Shown here one piece after another: positions 52,507 to 60,348 of a stretch of DNA of 64,000 bases; position 1 is the first letter of the stretch, and each line of letters starts with the position of its first letter. The notes beneath the pieces are model-generated. The model made no database searches. It saw only the letters and a list, made by a program, of their open reading frames with translations, and had not been told where the DNA came from. A program made the position numbers and the translations under genes. Source of the DNA: Mycobacterium sp. ACS1612 (GTDB taxonomy: Bacteria > Actinomycetota > Actinomycetes > Mycobacteriales > Mycobacteriaceae); NCBI RefSeq assembly GCF_001667505.1, contig NZ_LZHZ01000054.1:62001-126000 (forward strand), read 5' to 3'.

Positions 52507-53633
52507 GCCGCGACGGTGTCGGCGCGCAGCAGCGCTTCCACCGCGCGGTGCGGTAGACGCTGCTCCCAGCGCTGCCGGTTGATCTCGTACAACCGGTCGC
52601 CGATCGCCGCGGCCCCCGTCTGGTCCACAAGAAGCCTGCGGCACTCTTCGACGAAACCGTCGTCGTCGTCGAAGGTTTCGAGGCCGAACAGCGACCCCAG
52701 GTCGCCGATGGCGGCGCTGGTACCGACCACCGGCAGCCCCATCCGCAGCGAGTCGAGGATCTTCACCCGGACGCCGCCACCGGTCTTGATCGGCGCGATC
52801 ATGGCCCGGCAGGTGCCGAGAAACGCCTGCAGGTCGTCGACGAAACCGAGGTCGCGAACCCCGTCCGGATACACCGGATCGGCGGCGCCCGGTTTCTTCT
52901 TGCCGATCACGCACAACTCCGCGCCGGGAATGCCCGCCGCAATCCGCGGCCACAGCCTCAGTGCGTACAGGAACGCCTCCTGGTTCGGCGGCCAGTCGCG
53001 TAAGCCCATGAACACCAGTCGGCGCGGCGAGGTAGCGACGTCGACCTGCGGCACCGGCGGCAACGTCAGATCGAGCCAACGGGCGCGAGGCACCCCGTTG
53101 GCCCGGTAGAACTGTGCCTCGGGTTCGTCGTATGTGCCAACGGCGTTCGCCGCCCTGGCGACACGGACTTCGTCCCTTCGCAACCGGGAGGCCTCCAGCC
53201 TGCCGAGCGTCCCGCGAGTGGCCCGCCACACCAGGGCCTCGCTGACGTTGGTGTTGACGACCAGCGCCGCATTGCGAAACTTGTTGCTACGCAAGAACGA
53301 TTCGGCCATGTAGCTGTGCTCTGCGACGAACACGTCGGCGTCGACTCCCTCGATCGCCGCCGCCAGCGCCGCGGTGTCGAACCGGACGTGAACCAAGCTG
53401 CGCCGCTTGCGGACCGCGTCGGCAAGCAACGGGGCGGGCCGGATCTGCGGCTTGGGTATCCGGGTCACCGGAATGCCGCCAGGCAACTGCGCCGCACCGG
53501 TTTGTCCGGACAGGCATATCGCTGAGACGTCATAGGCGTCGGCGGCGAGCTGCATCATCAGCCGGCCCAGCTCGACATCACCCGCCCGCTCGGTCAGCGG
53601 GTCCTTCGACAACAGGAACGTCGCCCTTGGCAT
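52503..53633 (-). CDS. Glycosyltransferase, GT4-like
   Basis: The 376-residue protein has the two-domain GT-B pattern: an N-terminal acceptor half (EHSYMAESFLR) and a C-terminal donor half with RRLVFMGLRDWPPNQ. FVDDLQAFLGTCRAMIAPIKTGGGVRVKILDSLRMGLPVVGT is the family hallmark region, residues about 262-305. It should add one sugar to the lipid-linked repeat. The ATG at 53633 has a perfect AAGGAGGT site located inside the end of the flippase gene, a 56-base overlap. Its stop overlaps that of the convergent hydrolase by 4 bases. Confidence 0.88.
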   Translation of the reverse strand: MPRATFLLSKDPLTERAGDVELGRLMMQLAADAYDVSAICLSGQTGAAQLPGGIPVTRIPKPQIRPAPLLADAVRKRRSLVHVRFDTAALAAAIEGVDADVFVAEHSYMAESFLRSNKFRNAALVVNTNVSEALVWRATRGTLGRLEASRLRRDEVRVARAANAVGTYDEPEAQFYRANGVPRARWLDLTLPPVPQVDVATSPRRLVFMGLRDWPPNQEAFLYALRLWPRIAAGIPGAELCVIGKKKPGAADPVYPDGVRDLGFVDDLQAFLGTCRAMIAPIKTGGGVRVKILDSLRMGLPVVGTSAAIGDLGSLFGLETFDDDDGFVEECRRLLVDQTGAAAIGDRLYEINRQRWEQRLPHRAVEALLRADTVAA

Positions 53634-54762
53634 TCCACCTCCTTCCGTAGATCGCGACGGTGAAGATCACCAACAGCAGGAAGTCGCTGACGGATGTGGC
53701 GATCGCCGCGCCGACCGCACCCAACGGCGCCGCCAGCGCGGCGAGGATGCCGAATTTGACTGGCACCAAGCCGATCACCGACGTCAGCCGAATCACGTCG
53801 CGCCGCTGGGCGTAAAGGATGAACGTGAACACCATGATGATCGTGCGGAAGGTGGCGTACGCGGACATGACGACCATCGCGACCGCGAGTTGATGCGGCA
53901 CCGGCGTGAACAACAGCACGATGCCCGTGATGAGAACAATCAGCCCGCCTGCCAAACCTATTGCGACGGTGAGCTTCAGCGGTGGACCGGTCTTCACGTC
54001 GCCACCGCTGTCCCGCAGCGGCTGGGTGTAGGTGGCGCCGAACGCTTGGCCCACATAGCCGATCGCCGAGGCGAGCACCCAGGTCAGGTTGTAGTACCCG
54101 ACGACCGTGGTGTCGGTCAGCCAACCGAGAAGCAGCACATCGCCCTGCAGGAACGCGGCGGTGCCGAGCATCTCACCGGACAGCACCAGGATGGTCCGGA
54201 TCGGACCCGGCCATTGCGGGCGGTGGCCACGAACGGTGAACGCGGCCAGCACCGCGACCACCACATAGGGCACGCAGTAGGCGATGCTCGCGCCGAGCAG
54301 CGTCGGCTCGCCGAGTCCGGCGATGTGCGTGCCGAACAGGTAGGCACAGCCCGCGACGACGCTGCCGATCTGTCGGCTGGTGTCGATCCGGGAGGTGCGG
54401 TGCGGGTCTCCTTCGCGTAGCGCGCGCGCCTTATAGGCGCCGACGCACAGTTCACCGCCCGCGGCGAGGATGCCGAACCAGAGGATGTAGTTGATAGGCA
54501 GGAAGACCTGCGCCAGCAGCATGAGCGCGAGGCCGAGTAGGTAGCGGCTTGCGCGCTCCCGGACGAAGTCCTCTTCGGGTTCGCGCGCTGCGCGCACCAC
54601 GTACGGGTTGTTCAGGGTCTGCCCGAGCACCGAGGTGACCGCGAAGCCCAGGCTGTAGAGGCCGTACTGGCTGATGCCGAGTTGATGGATCATCGCCAGC
54701 GTCCACAGCAGGCCCGCGGCCCTGCCGCCGTAGACGAACATCAGCGACATCAGCGTCTTCAC
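53578..54762 (-). CDS. Wzx-like polysaccharide flippase (MATE/MVF superfamily)
   Basis: The 394-residue protein has about twelve membrane helices with the Wzx pattern near the start (YGGRAAGLLWTLAMIHQLGISQYGLYSL). It should move polyprenyl-linked repeat units across the inner membrane before Wzy polymerisation. Twelve helices in under 400 residues is compact for the family. The GTG at 54762 has no strong ribosome-binding site. It is co-transcribed with the following glycosyltransferase. Confidence 0.88.
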   Translation of the reverse strand: MKTLMSLMFVYGGRAAGLLWTLAMIHQLGISQYGLYSLGFAVTSVLGQTLNNPYVVRAAREPEEDFVRERASRYLLGLALMLLAQVFLPINYILWFGILAAGGELCVGAYKARALREGDPHRTSRIDTSRQIGSVVAGCAYLFGTHIAGLGEPTLLGASIAYCVPYVVVAVLAAFTVRGHRPQWPGPIRTILVLSGEMLGTAAFLQGDVLLLGWLTDTTVVGYYNLTWVLASAIGYVGQAFGATYTQPLRDSGGDVKTGPPLKLTVAIGLAGGLIVLITGIVLLFTPVPHQLAVAMVVMSAYATFRTIIMVFTFILYAQRRDVIRLTSVIGLVPVKFGILAALAAPLGAVGAAIATSVSDFLLLVIFTVAIYGRRWNAKGDVPVVEGPADRAGG

Positions 54763-55167
54763 GGAGCGGCGGGTGCCGGCTTGCGGCGTGGACAGCTCAG
54801 GACCCTTCAGTACAGGCTGGTATCACGCTGACAATCCCTTTGAGTGGCGGCGGCGACCGTTTTCGGTCAGTGTTCCGCGAGTGCGGATTATTTTTTCGAA
54901 GTAGATGGAACCGCAAACTCGTCATGGTGACAAGCCGGGCTCTCCGGGCGTCGCCATTTGCGCTGGCCACGTCACTTCAGTGAAGTTGCTGGGAGGTACG
55001 CCGCGCACTGGTGCGGCGCGATCACGATGTGACGAGAAGTGGCGCGGTCGCGTCGGCCACGTGCACGATCGGCCCTGCGCCTGGCCGAAACCCGGGCCCT
55101 GAAGGCGGTTGCTGAGCGCATCGAGTAGGCTGTGCCGACAGTCGTTCGCCTTTTGCAGGAGTAACGC
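54763..55167. promoter_or_regulatory. Intergenic region between flippase and methyltransferase genes
   Basis: This is a 405-base divergent gap without a convincing gene. An open frame at 54905-55102 has neither a ribosome-binding site nor protein-like composition. ACTTCA and TGAAGT (54974-54986) make a small perfect palindrome. TAGGCT near 55,126 is a possible -10 for the methyltransferase gene, which has a CAGGAG ribosome-binding site. A T-rich patch lies near 54,888-54,896. Confidence 0.35.
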
Positions 55168-55851
55168 GTGAGTATTGCTGGAACCCTGAAATTTCTGGTT
55201 CTTCAGCGGGTCATGGACTTCCCCGTCCCCGATAGTCCGTTTTTTTACGGCACCGACGGCAAGGGCGACGAGGGGCTCGCCTTTTTCCTCGAGACGCTCA
55301 CCGGATCGAAGCGCTATCTGGAATACGGAACGGGCGGCTCCACGTATCTGGCGGCCAAACACGGGATCGAATTCATTGCGGTCGACTCGGATCCGTACTT
55401 CCTGAAAAGCGTCCGCAAGAAGATCGCCGACGCCGGCCTGGCCCAGCCGACCGGCCAGACGTACAAGTACGGCGACATCGGGTTGACCGGACACTGGGGG
55501 CGCCCGATCGGCCTGCGCAGTCCTTCGGCGAGCAGGCTGGAGAAGTTCCGGCGTTACTCCGATCCACCGCCGGAGTGCCTGGAGGGCGGGCGGACTCCGG
55601 ACTTCGTTCTGGTCGACGGGCGCTTCCGGGTCGCGTGCGTGCTCAAGGCGATCCGGATGCTGCAGAACGAGCGCGGGTGGACCATCGCGATGGACGACTA
55701 CGGCGACCGTCCGCATTACAAGGCGATCGATGAGTTCGCCAACATCGACCGTCTCGTAGGCGGTCGGATGGCGGTGATCACCTCGCTCAAGGAGTTCAGC
55801 GCAGAGCAGCTCGAGTCTGCGATCCGCAAATACGAAATCGACCCCGAGTAG
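55168..55851 (+). CDS. Rossmann-fold methyltransferase-like protein
   Basis: The 227-residue protein has a SAM-binding-like motif I (KRYLEYGTGGSTYLAA) and motif II (FIAVDSDPYFLKSV). A later acidic segment is DFVLVDGRFRVACVLKA, with WTIAMDDYGDRPHY. It matches class I methyltransferases in shape and probably methylates a sugar or amino-sugar of the polysaccharide, by context only. The GTG at 55168 follows CAGGAG. It is convergent with the glycosyltransferase at 55,860. Confidence 0.65.
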   Translation: MSIAGTLKFLVLQRVMDFPVPDSPFFYGTDGKGDEGLAFFLETLTGSKRYLEYGTGGSTYLAAKHGIEFIAVDSDPYFLKSVRKKIADAGLAQPTGQTYKYGDIGLTGHWGRPIGLRSPSASRLEKFRRYSDPPPECLEGGRTPDFVLVDGRFRVACVLKAIRMLQNERGWTIAMDDYGDRPHYKAIDEFANIDRLVGGRMAVITSLKEFSAEQLESAIRKYEIDPE

Positions 55852-55859
55852 CCGTCAAT

Positions 55860-56975
55860 TCAGTTGGGCGCAGCGAGTATCCGGGACCAGACCGCGGCAA
55901 ACGCCTCGGCGGTGCGCGGCACGGAGCGGTCCTGACGGGTCTTCTCGGAGTACTCGCCCAGTTCAGTCAGCCGCGGCTGATCGTCCACCAGCTCGGTGAT
56001 GGTGCGTGCCAATTCTGTTGCGACGGTTTCGGGTTCGTCGTGATCGACGGGGACGACGACCGCTCCGGTCTTGGTGTCGAGTTCGGCCAGCGAGCCGTAT
56101 CCTGTCGTCACGATCGGTGTGCGGTATGCCATCGCGTGCGCGACGACACCTGAGGCAGGGAAAGTGACGTCCTGCCAATGCCGCTTCCCGTAGGGCACCA
56201 CGATCGCGCGGACAGATTCGAAGAACGCGTCCTCGTCAGGACCGTCAACGGCGCCCAGCACCTCGATACCGTCCTCACGGGGCAGCGCCTCGGTGCCGCG
56301 GCCCGCGACGCGGATCAGCACGTCGTCCGGCAACTGCTTACGGATGCCTTCGATCTGCTCGAATCCCTTGCCGCGGTACACATGTCCGAAGAACCCGATC
56401 GCCTTCGGCCGGTCCTGGGCGGGTCGGATCGTCGGCCGGTCCCGCACGATGTGCGGGATGTGCACCGCGGAAAGGTGCGGGTACCTCTGTTCGATGGACC
56501 GCCTGCCGGTTTCGGTCAGCGCGACCAACGTCCTGCCGGTGTAGACCCGGCCCTCCAGCGCGGTGGTGACGCGCTGCGTCGGGAAGTGCACGCCGTGGAA
56601 GAGCAGTCGGCTGCGGTGCATGAACCTCGCCGACCACGGCCACCAAACCCCTTGCGGCGGATCGTGAATCGTGGCGGTCACCGGCACGCCGCGCAGTCCG
56701 ACGATCGACCAGAACGGCACGAAGCCGCCTGCCGCCAACTCGGCGTGCACCAGCACCCGGCCTGCCGGAGCGGTGGCGACGTAGTCCATGACGGCCTTGC
56801 GGGCGCGTCTGGCTTCGGCGATCCCGTCGTCGCCCGGCGAACCGCACCGCACCTCGACCACCTCACCGAAATGCGGTCGCACTCCGGTGAGGAAGTCTTC
56901 GGAGTAGTCGCCGACCGCGGTCTTGCCGCGCGCAGGCGCGACGAAGACCAGACGGTAGTCCTCGAGGTCGACCAT
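55860..56975 (-). CDS. Glycosyltransferase, GT4-like
   Basis: The 371-residue GT-B protein has an N-terminal half with VLVHAELAAGGFVPFW and a donor half with AIGFFGHVYRGKGFEQ, RVAGRGTEALP and VVPYGKRHWQDVTFPASGVV. AHAMAYRTPIVTTGYGSLAEL lies where GT4 enzymes bind the donor. It probably adds one residue of the repeat unit. The ATG overlaps the stop of the upstream acyltransferase by one base (TGATG). It ends the operon 57,673-55,860, which starts with another glycosyltransferase. Confidence 0.85.
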   Translation of the reverse strand: MVDLEDYRLVFVAPARGKTAVGDYSEDFLTGVRPHFGEVVEVRCGSPGDDGIAEARRARKAVMDYVATAPAGRVLVHAELAAGGFVPFWSIVGLRGVPVTATIHDPPQGVWWPWSARFMHRSRLLFHGVHFPTQRVTTALEGRVYTGRTLVALTETGRRSIEQRYPHLSAVHIPHIVRDRPTIRPAQDRPKAIGFFGHVYRGKGFEQIEGIRKQLPDDVLIRVAGRGTEALPREDGIEVLGAVDGPDEDAFFESVRAIVVPYGKRHWQDVTFPASGVVAHAMAYRTPIVTTGYGSLAELDTKTGAVVVPVDHDEPETVATELARTITELVDDQPRLTELGEYSEKTRQDRSVPRTAEAFAAVWSRILAAPN

Positions 56976-57658
56976 CAGTGGAAGAGCGGTCGATAACTGG
57001 CGCTGTACTTCAGCGCCTCGGGGTCACGCTTGCCGATCACCTTGGCCGGAACGCCGCCCACCACTTCACATTCGCCGACGTCTTTGGTCACCAACGAGTG
57101 CGCGGCGACGACGCCGCCGCGGCCGATGATGCAGGGCAATGTCATTGCCCTGCTTGCGATCCAGGCGTAGTCACAGATGACGGTGGGGATGCCGGGCACC
57201 GGCAGGAAGTCGGGGTGGTTGATGTCGTGGCCGCCGCCGACGATGTGCACGTCGCTGGCCAGGGTGACGTTGTCGCCGATCCACACACTGGCGCGCGCGT
57301 CGATCAGACACCGCATGCCGATGGTGCTGTTCGTCCCGATCCGCAGGAACTCCGGGTCCAGGATGGTCGTGCCGCGCATGATCGACGAGCCCTTGCCGAT
57401 CTTCGCGCCCGAAAGCCTCAAGAAGCCCAATCGCACTGTGTGCGAAGGGATGTAGGTGATGAACATGTTGTACAGCAGCGTGGCGACGCGGTTGCGGACC
57501 TTCCGCGTAAAACTGAGGTCCTGCATCTTGTAGCTGACCAGTCTCTCGCCGTCCTCGGACAGCACCCACGTCGGCCCGGGGACGACAACCAGATCGGGAG
57601 CCAGTTCGCGCTTGCGGGCGATGTCCTCGGGATCGGGCTTCTGCGGTTCTTTCCACAT
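56975..57658 (-). CDS. Left-handed beta-helix acyltransferase (WcaF/CysE-like)
   Basis: The 227-residue protein has hexapeptide repeats from about residue 80 on (GAKIGKGSSIMRGTTIL, RIGTNSTIGMRCLID, WIGDNVTLASDVHIVGGGHD). It ends with the typical VVGGVPAKVIGKRDPEA. It should acetylate a sugar or lipid-linked intermediate in the cytosol. About 75 residues precede the repeats, including a short hydrophobic stretch (LLYNMFITYI). The ATG at 57658 was chosen because longer frames upstream overlap the glycosyltransferase gene. Confidence 0.86.
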   Translation of the reverse strand: MWKEPQKPDPEDIARKRELAPDLVVVPGPTWVLSEDGERLVSYKMQDLSFTRKVRNRVATLLYNMFITYIPSHTVRLGFLRLSGAKIGKGSSIMRGTTILDPEFLRIGTNSTIGMRCLIDARASVWIGDNVTLASDVHIVGGGHDINHPDFLPVPGIPTVICDYAWIASRAMTLPCIIGRGGVVAAHSLVTKDVGECEVVGGVPAKVIGKRDPEALKYSASYRPLFH

Positions 57659-57672
57659 GGGTCCTGCTCCTC

Positions 57673-58812
57673 TCAGCTGCCGGCCAACTTGTCCACCTCG
57701 GCATAGAGGCGCTTGGCGAAGTGCTCTTCGTCGAATTGCTCGACGTGGCGACGGATCTTGTCCGGATCGAACTCCATCTGCTCGAATCGGTCGAGCGCCT
57801 CGGCGATGGCCTTGGGTTCCGGCTCGTCGAAATAGATTCCGGACAGGCCTTCGTCGACCGTGTCCAGGAAGCCACCCCAGCGCACCGCGACCGTGGGCCT
57901 GCCCCGCATCCCCGCCTCGATCGGCGTCAGGCCGAAGTCCTCGTAGCTGGCCGCGATCAGCGCCCTGCAGTTCTCGTAGAGCCAGGAGATCTGGCCGTCG
58001 GTCAGATCCGACAGCATGTGCACGTTGGACGTCTTCATACCGCGCAGCCGCTCGGCCTCCGGTCCCCGGCCCACCACGACGAGTTGCCGGTCGGTGTTCG
58101 CGAACGCGCGGATCACCACGTCGACGTTCTTGTACGGCAGCAGCCGAGACACGCACAGGTAGAAGCCACCGTTCTCCGCACCGGTGCCGCCCAGGGCGGG
58201 AATGGTCTCGGCCGCAGCGAGATTCGACATTTCAGCGGGCCCGAAGACCACGTCGGAGTCGATGCCGTACGCGTCGGCGATGCGCCCCTTGATCAAAGTC
58301 GATATCGCCAGATACTTGTCGGCGGAGCGGGCCTGGCGGCGGTCCCACGCCTTCAGATAGGGCGAGGTGGCCGCCAGCCCGATGCGCTTGGCCAGGCCGG
58401 CGTCCTCGCCGAGGTACTTGTCGGGCAGGTACAGCCACCGTGCGGGCGAATAGCAGTAGATGAGCTTGCGGCCCCTGGTACGGAAGCCGTGCGCCCAGCC
58501 GCTGCTGCTGGTCAGCACCACGTCGGCGTCGACGAACATCGAGTTCGCCACCAACGGCCAGATCGGCAGGCCCACGCGGTGATGCCTGCGCAGCGGCCCG
58601 ACCTTGTTGGCTGCCGATACCCGAATATCGCGGTCGGCAAATTCCGGATACGTCAGCGCCGGGTCGTACAGCAACGTGTGGATCGGCGCGTTCGGAAAGG
58701 CGCGGCTCATCGACAGAACCATCTTTTCCGCCCCGCCGAGCTGGGTGAGATAGTCGTGGGCGATCGCCACCTTCGGGCCGTCGACACCGTCGTACCTGCG
58801 GTCTGATTGCAC
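57673..58812 (-). CDS. Glycosyltransferase, GT4 family
   Basis: The 379-residue GT-B enzyme starts KVAIAHDYLTQLGGAEKMVL, the acceptor-side motif of GT4 enzymes. It has GFYLCVSRLLPYKNVDVVIRAF, VVVGRGPEAERL, and the donor-site segment ALIAASYEDFGLTPIEAGMRGRPTVA with the EX7E-type glutamates. It is the best-conserved of the three glycosyltransferases. The GTG at 58812 follows GGGGATT. It is the first gene of a three-gene operon with the hexapeptide acyltransferase and another glycosyltransferase. Confidence 0.92.
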   Translation of the reverse strand: MQSDRRYDGVDGPKVAIAHDYLTQLGGAEKMVLSMSRAFPNAPIHTLLYDPALTYPEFADRDIRVSAANKVGPLRRHHRVGLPIWPLVANSMFVDADVVLTSSSGWAHGFRTRGRKLIYCYSPARWLYLPDKYLGEDAGLAKRIGLAATSPYLKAWDRRQARSADKYLAISTLIKGRIADAYGIDSDVVFGPAEMSNLAAAETIPALGGTGAENGGFYLCVSRLLPYKNVDVVIRAFANTDRQLVVVGRGPEAERLRGMKTSNVHMLSDLTDGQISWLYENCRALIAASYEDFGLTPIEAGMRGRPTVAVRWGGFLDTVDEGLSGIYFDEPEPKAIAEALDRFEQMEFDPDKIRRHVEQFDEEHFAKRLYAEVDKLAGS

Positions 58813-59489
58813 GCTGGTAATCCCCTCGAAAGGTTGCGCTGACGCTCGGATCCGAGTCGGTCGGGCTGACGACCAGACCCGCCGATTCCATTAGGACTGC
58901 AAACGTACCGCACTGTCCAACCGCGGCCAAACATCGCCGCGGCAAATCCTGGCAAAACGCATAATCGACGATTTCGGGCCATCTTCCGGCCATGTCGGCG
59001 TGACACGAACAGGTCGCACACCGGTGCAGATCTCTATCCAGATAGCGAATGGACCTCGGCAGAGTAACGTCTGTTGACGGTCCGTTTCCGATGCCGCCAG
59101 CAAGTTCGCTGCGTGCCTTGCGACGGCTAGCCGGGTCAGGTAGGTTGCGCCGGGGTTGATGATTCGTCAACGGCGCCGACATCGGCACCTACCGCTACAA
59201 AAGTGCGGCGGTGGGATGTTTGCCGGCCGGTGCCGGCAGTTGGCGACTCAGCAGACTTCGCCTGTTCGTGGTGCCAGGCACGACGACGTGTCCTCCGATG
59301 ATTTGACGTCACGAGGATTAGCTGGTGAAGTGCGCGGTGTACGCGGCGTTCTTGCACCCGACACTGAGCTACTTGTAAGTTGGTCACGGTAGCCTGGGGG
59401 GCTTGTCGAGGAATTTGAGTTTGCCGGCAAATACCGCGGGAAATGACAATTCAATTGCGACCGGCACCACAACCTTTTGGAGTGCATAC
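58813..59489. promoter_or_regulatory. Long divergent intergenic region at the right end of the island
   Basis: In 677 bases no convincing gene is visible on either strand; open frames near 59,156-59,392 and 58,891-59,103 lack ribosome-binding sites and protein-like composition. The region must contain the promoters of the divergent glycosyltransferase operon and the methyltransferase. The stretch 59,403-59,489 is open in frame with the methyltransferase from a TTG but has no proper ribosome-binding site for it. Confidence 0.35.
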
Positions 59490-60290
59490 ATGGCCATCCC
59501 CCCCGGCAAAGTCGTCTACATGGATATCGACGAGCTGTGGAACGGATATGAGGACTTACTCGTCGATCTCGCGAAGCGGGAGGGCGCAAAATCCGTCGCT
59601 GAACTCGGCGGCGGGGCAAACCCGATCGTCGCGGATTCGAACTGGGATTTCCTACAGCAGCGGGTGGTCGTCGACATCTCCGCCCAGGAACTCGCCAAGG
59701 GCGAAGGCGTAGTCGAGACCAGGGTCGCGGACCTTTGCCAGCCGATCAACGGCGGTCACAACTCCTACGACATGGTCTTCTCGAAGATGCTCGTCGAGCA
59801 CTTGCCCGACCCTGTCGCATTCCACGAGAACTGCTTCAAATTGCTCCGCCCGGGCGGGCTTTCGGTGCATTTCTTCCCGACGCTGCACAGCTTGCCGATT
59901 CTGGTCAACCACTTGATCCCGGAGAAGCAGGCGCACGCTTTGGTGCGGTTCTTCCAGCCCTCCCGAATCGCCGATCCCAAGCAGCAGAAGTTCCCCGCCT
60001 ATTACCGGTGGTGCCTCGGACCGTCCGAACGCACGGCAAAGCGATACGAGAGCGCCGGATTCGAGGTCGAGCGAATCAACGCCACTTTCGGTCACGGGTA
60101 CTACCGCCGCATTCCGCCGTTGCACGGGCTCGAGCAGTTGAAGATGAAGATGCTGCACCGTCACCCGGTCCCCTATATGGCCAGCTTCATGGTGGTGATC
60201 CTGCGTAAGCCCCACGTCGGCTACGAGTCCGGGGCGGCGTCGTCGAGCGCCACCGCGCCCGAGAAGGCGATCAGAAACGCCTCCGGCTAG
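59490..60290 (+). CDS. SAM-dependent methyltransferase
   Basis: The 266-residue class I methyltransferase has motif I SVAELGGGANPIV, motif II VVVDISAQELAKGEG and the NSYDMVFSKMLVEHLPDP segment. The post-I loop KLLRPGGLSVHFFPTLHSLP is common in Methyltransf_11/23 enzymes of polysaccharide loci. The ATG at 59490 follows GGAG by seven bases; an upstream in-frame TTG would add 29 residues. It probably methylates a sugar of the repeat unit or caps the chain. Last island gene before accD5. Confidence 0.83.
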   Translation: MAIPPGKVVYMDIDELWNGYEDLLVDLAKREGAKSVAELGGGANPIVADSNWDFLQQRVVVDISAQELAKGEGVVETRVADLCQPINGGHNSYDMVFSKMLVEHLPDPVAFHENCFKLLRPGGLSVHFFPTLHSLPILVNHLIPEKQAHALVRFFQPSRIADPKQQKFPAYYRWCLGPSERTAKRYESAGFEVERINATFGHGYYRRIPPLHGLEQLKMKMLHRHPVPYMASFMVVILRKPHVGYESGAASSSATAPEKAIRNASG

Positions 60291-60348
60291 ACACGCTGCG
60301 GACGCCTGCCTAAGAAGACTTTAAGGCCGTTCGTTAGCATCGACCACC

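Noticed and set aside
54905..55102. Small plus-strand open frame (65 codons) in the flippase-methyltransferase gap
   Set aside because: No ribosome-binding site, proline/arginine-rich random-like composition, and it overlaps the probable promoter region.
59403..59489. N-terminal extension of the methyltransferase from a TTG
   Set aside because: The TTG lies one base after a G-run, while the ATG at 59490 has a well-spaced GGAG and begins where the fold begins.
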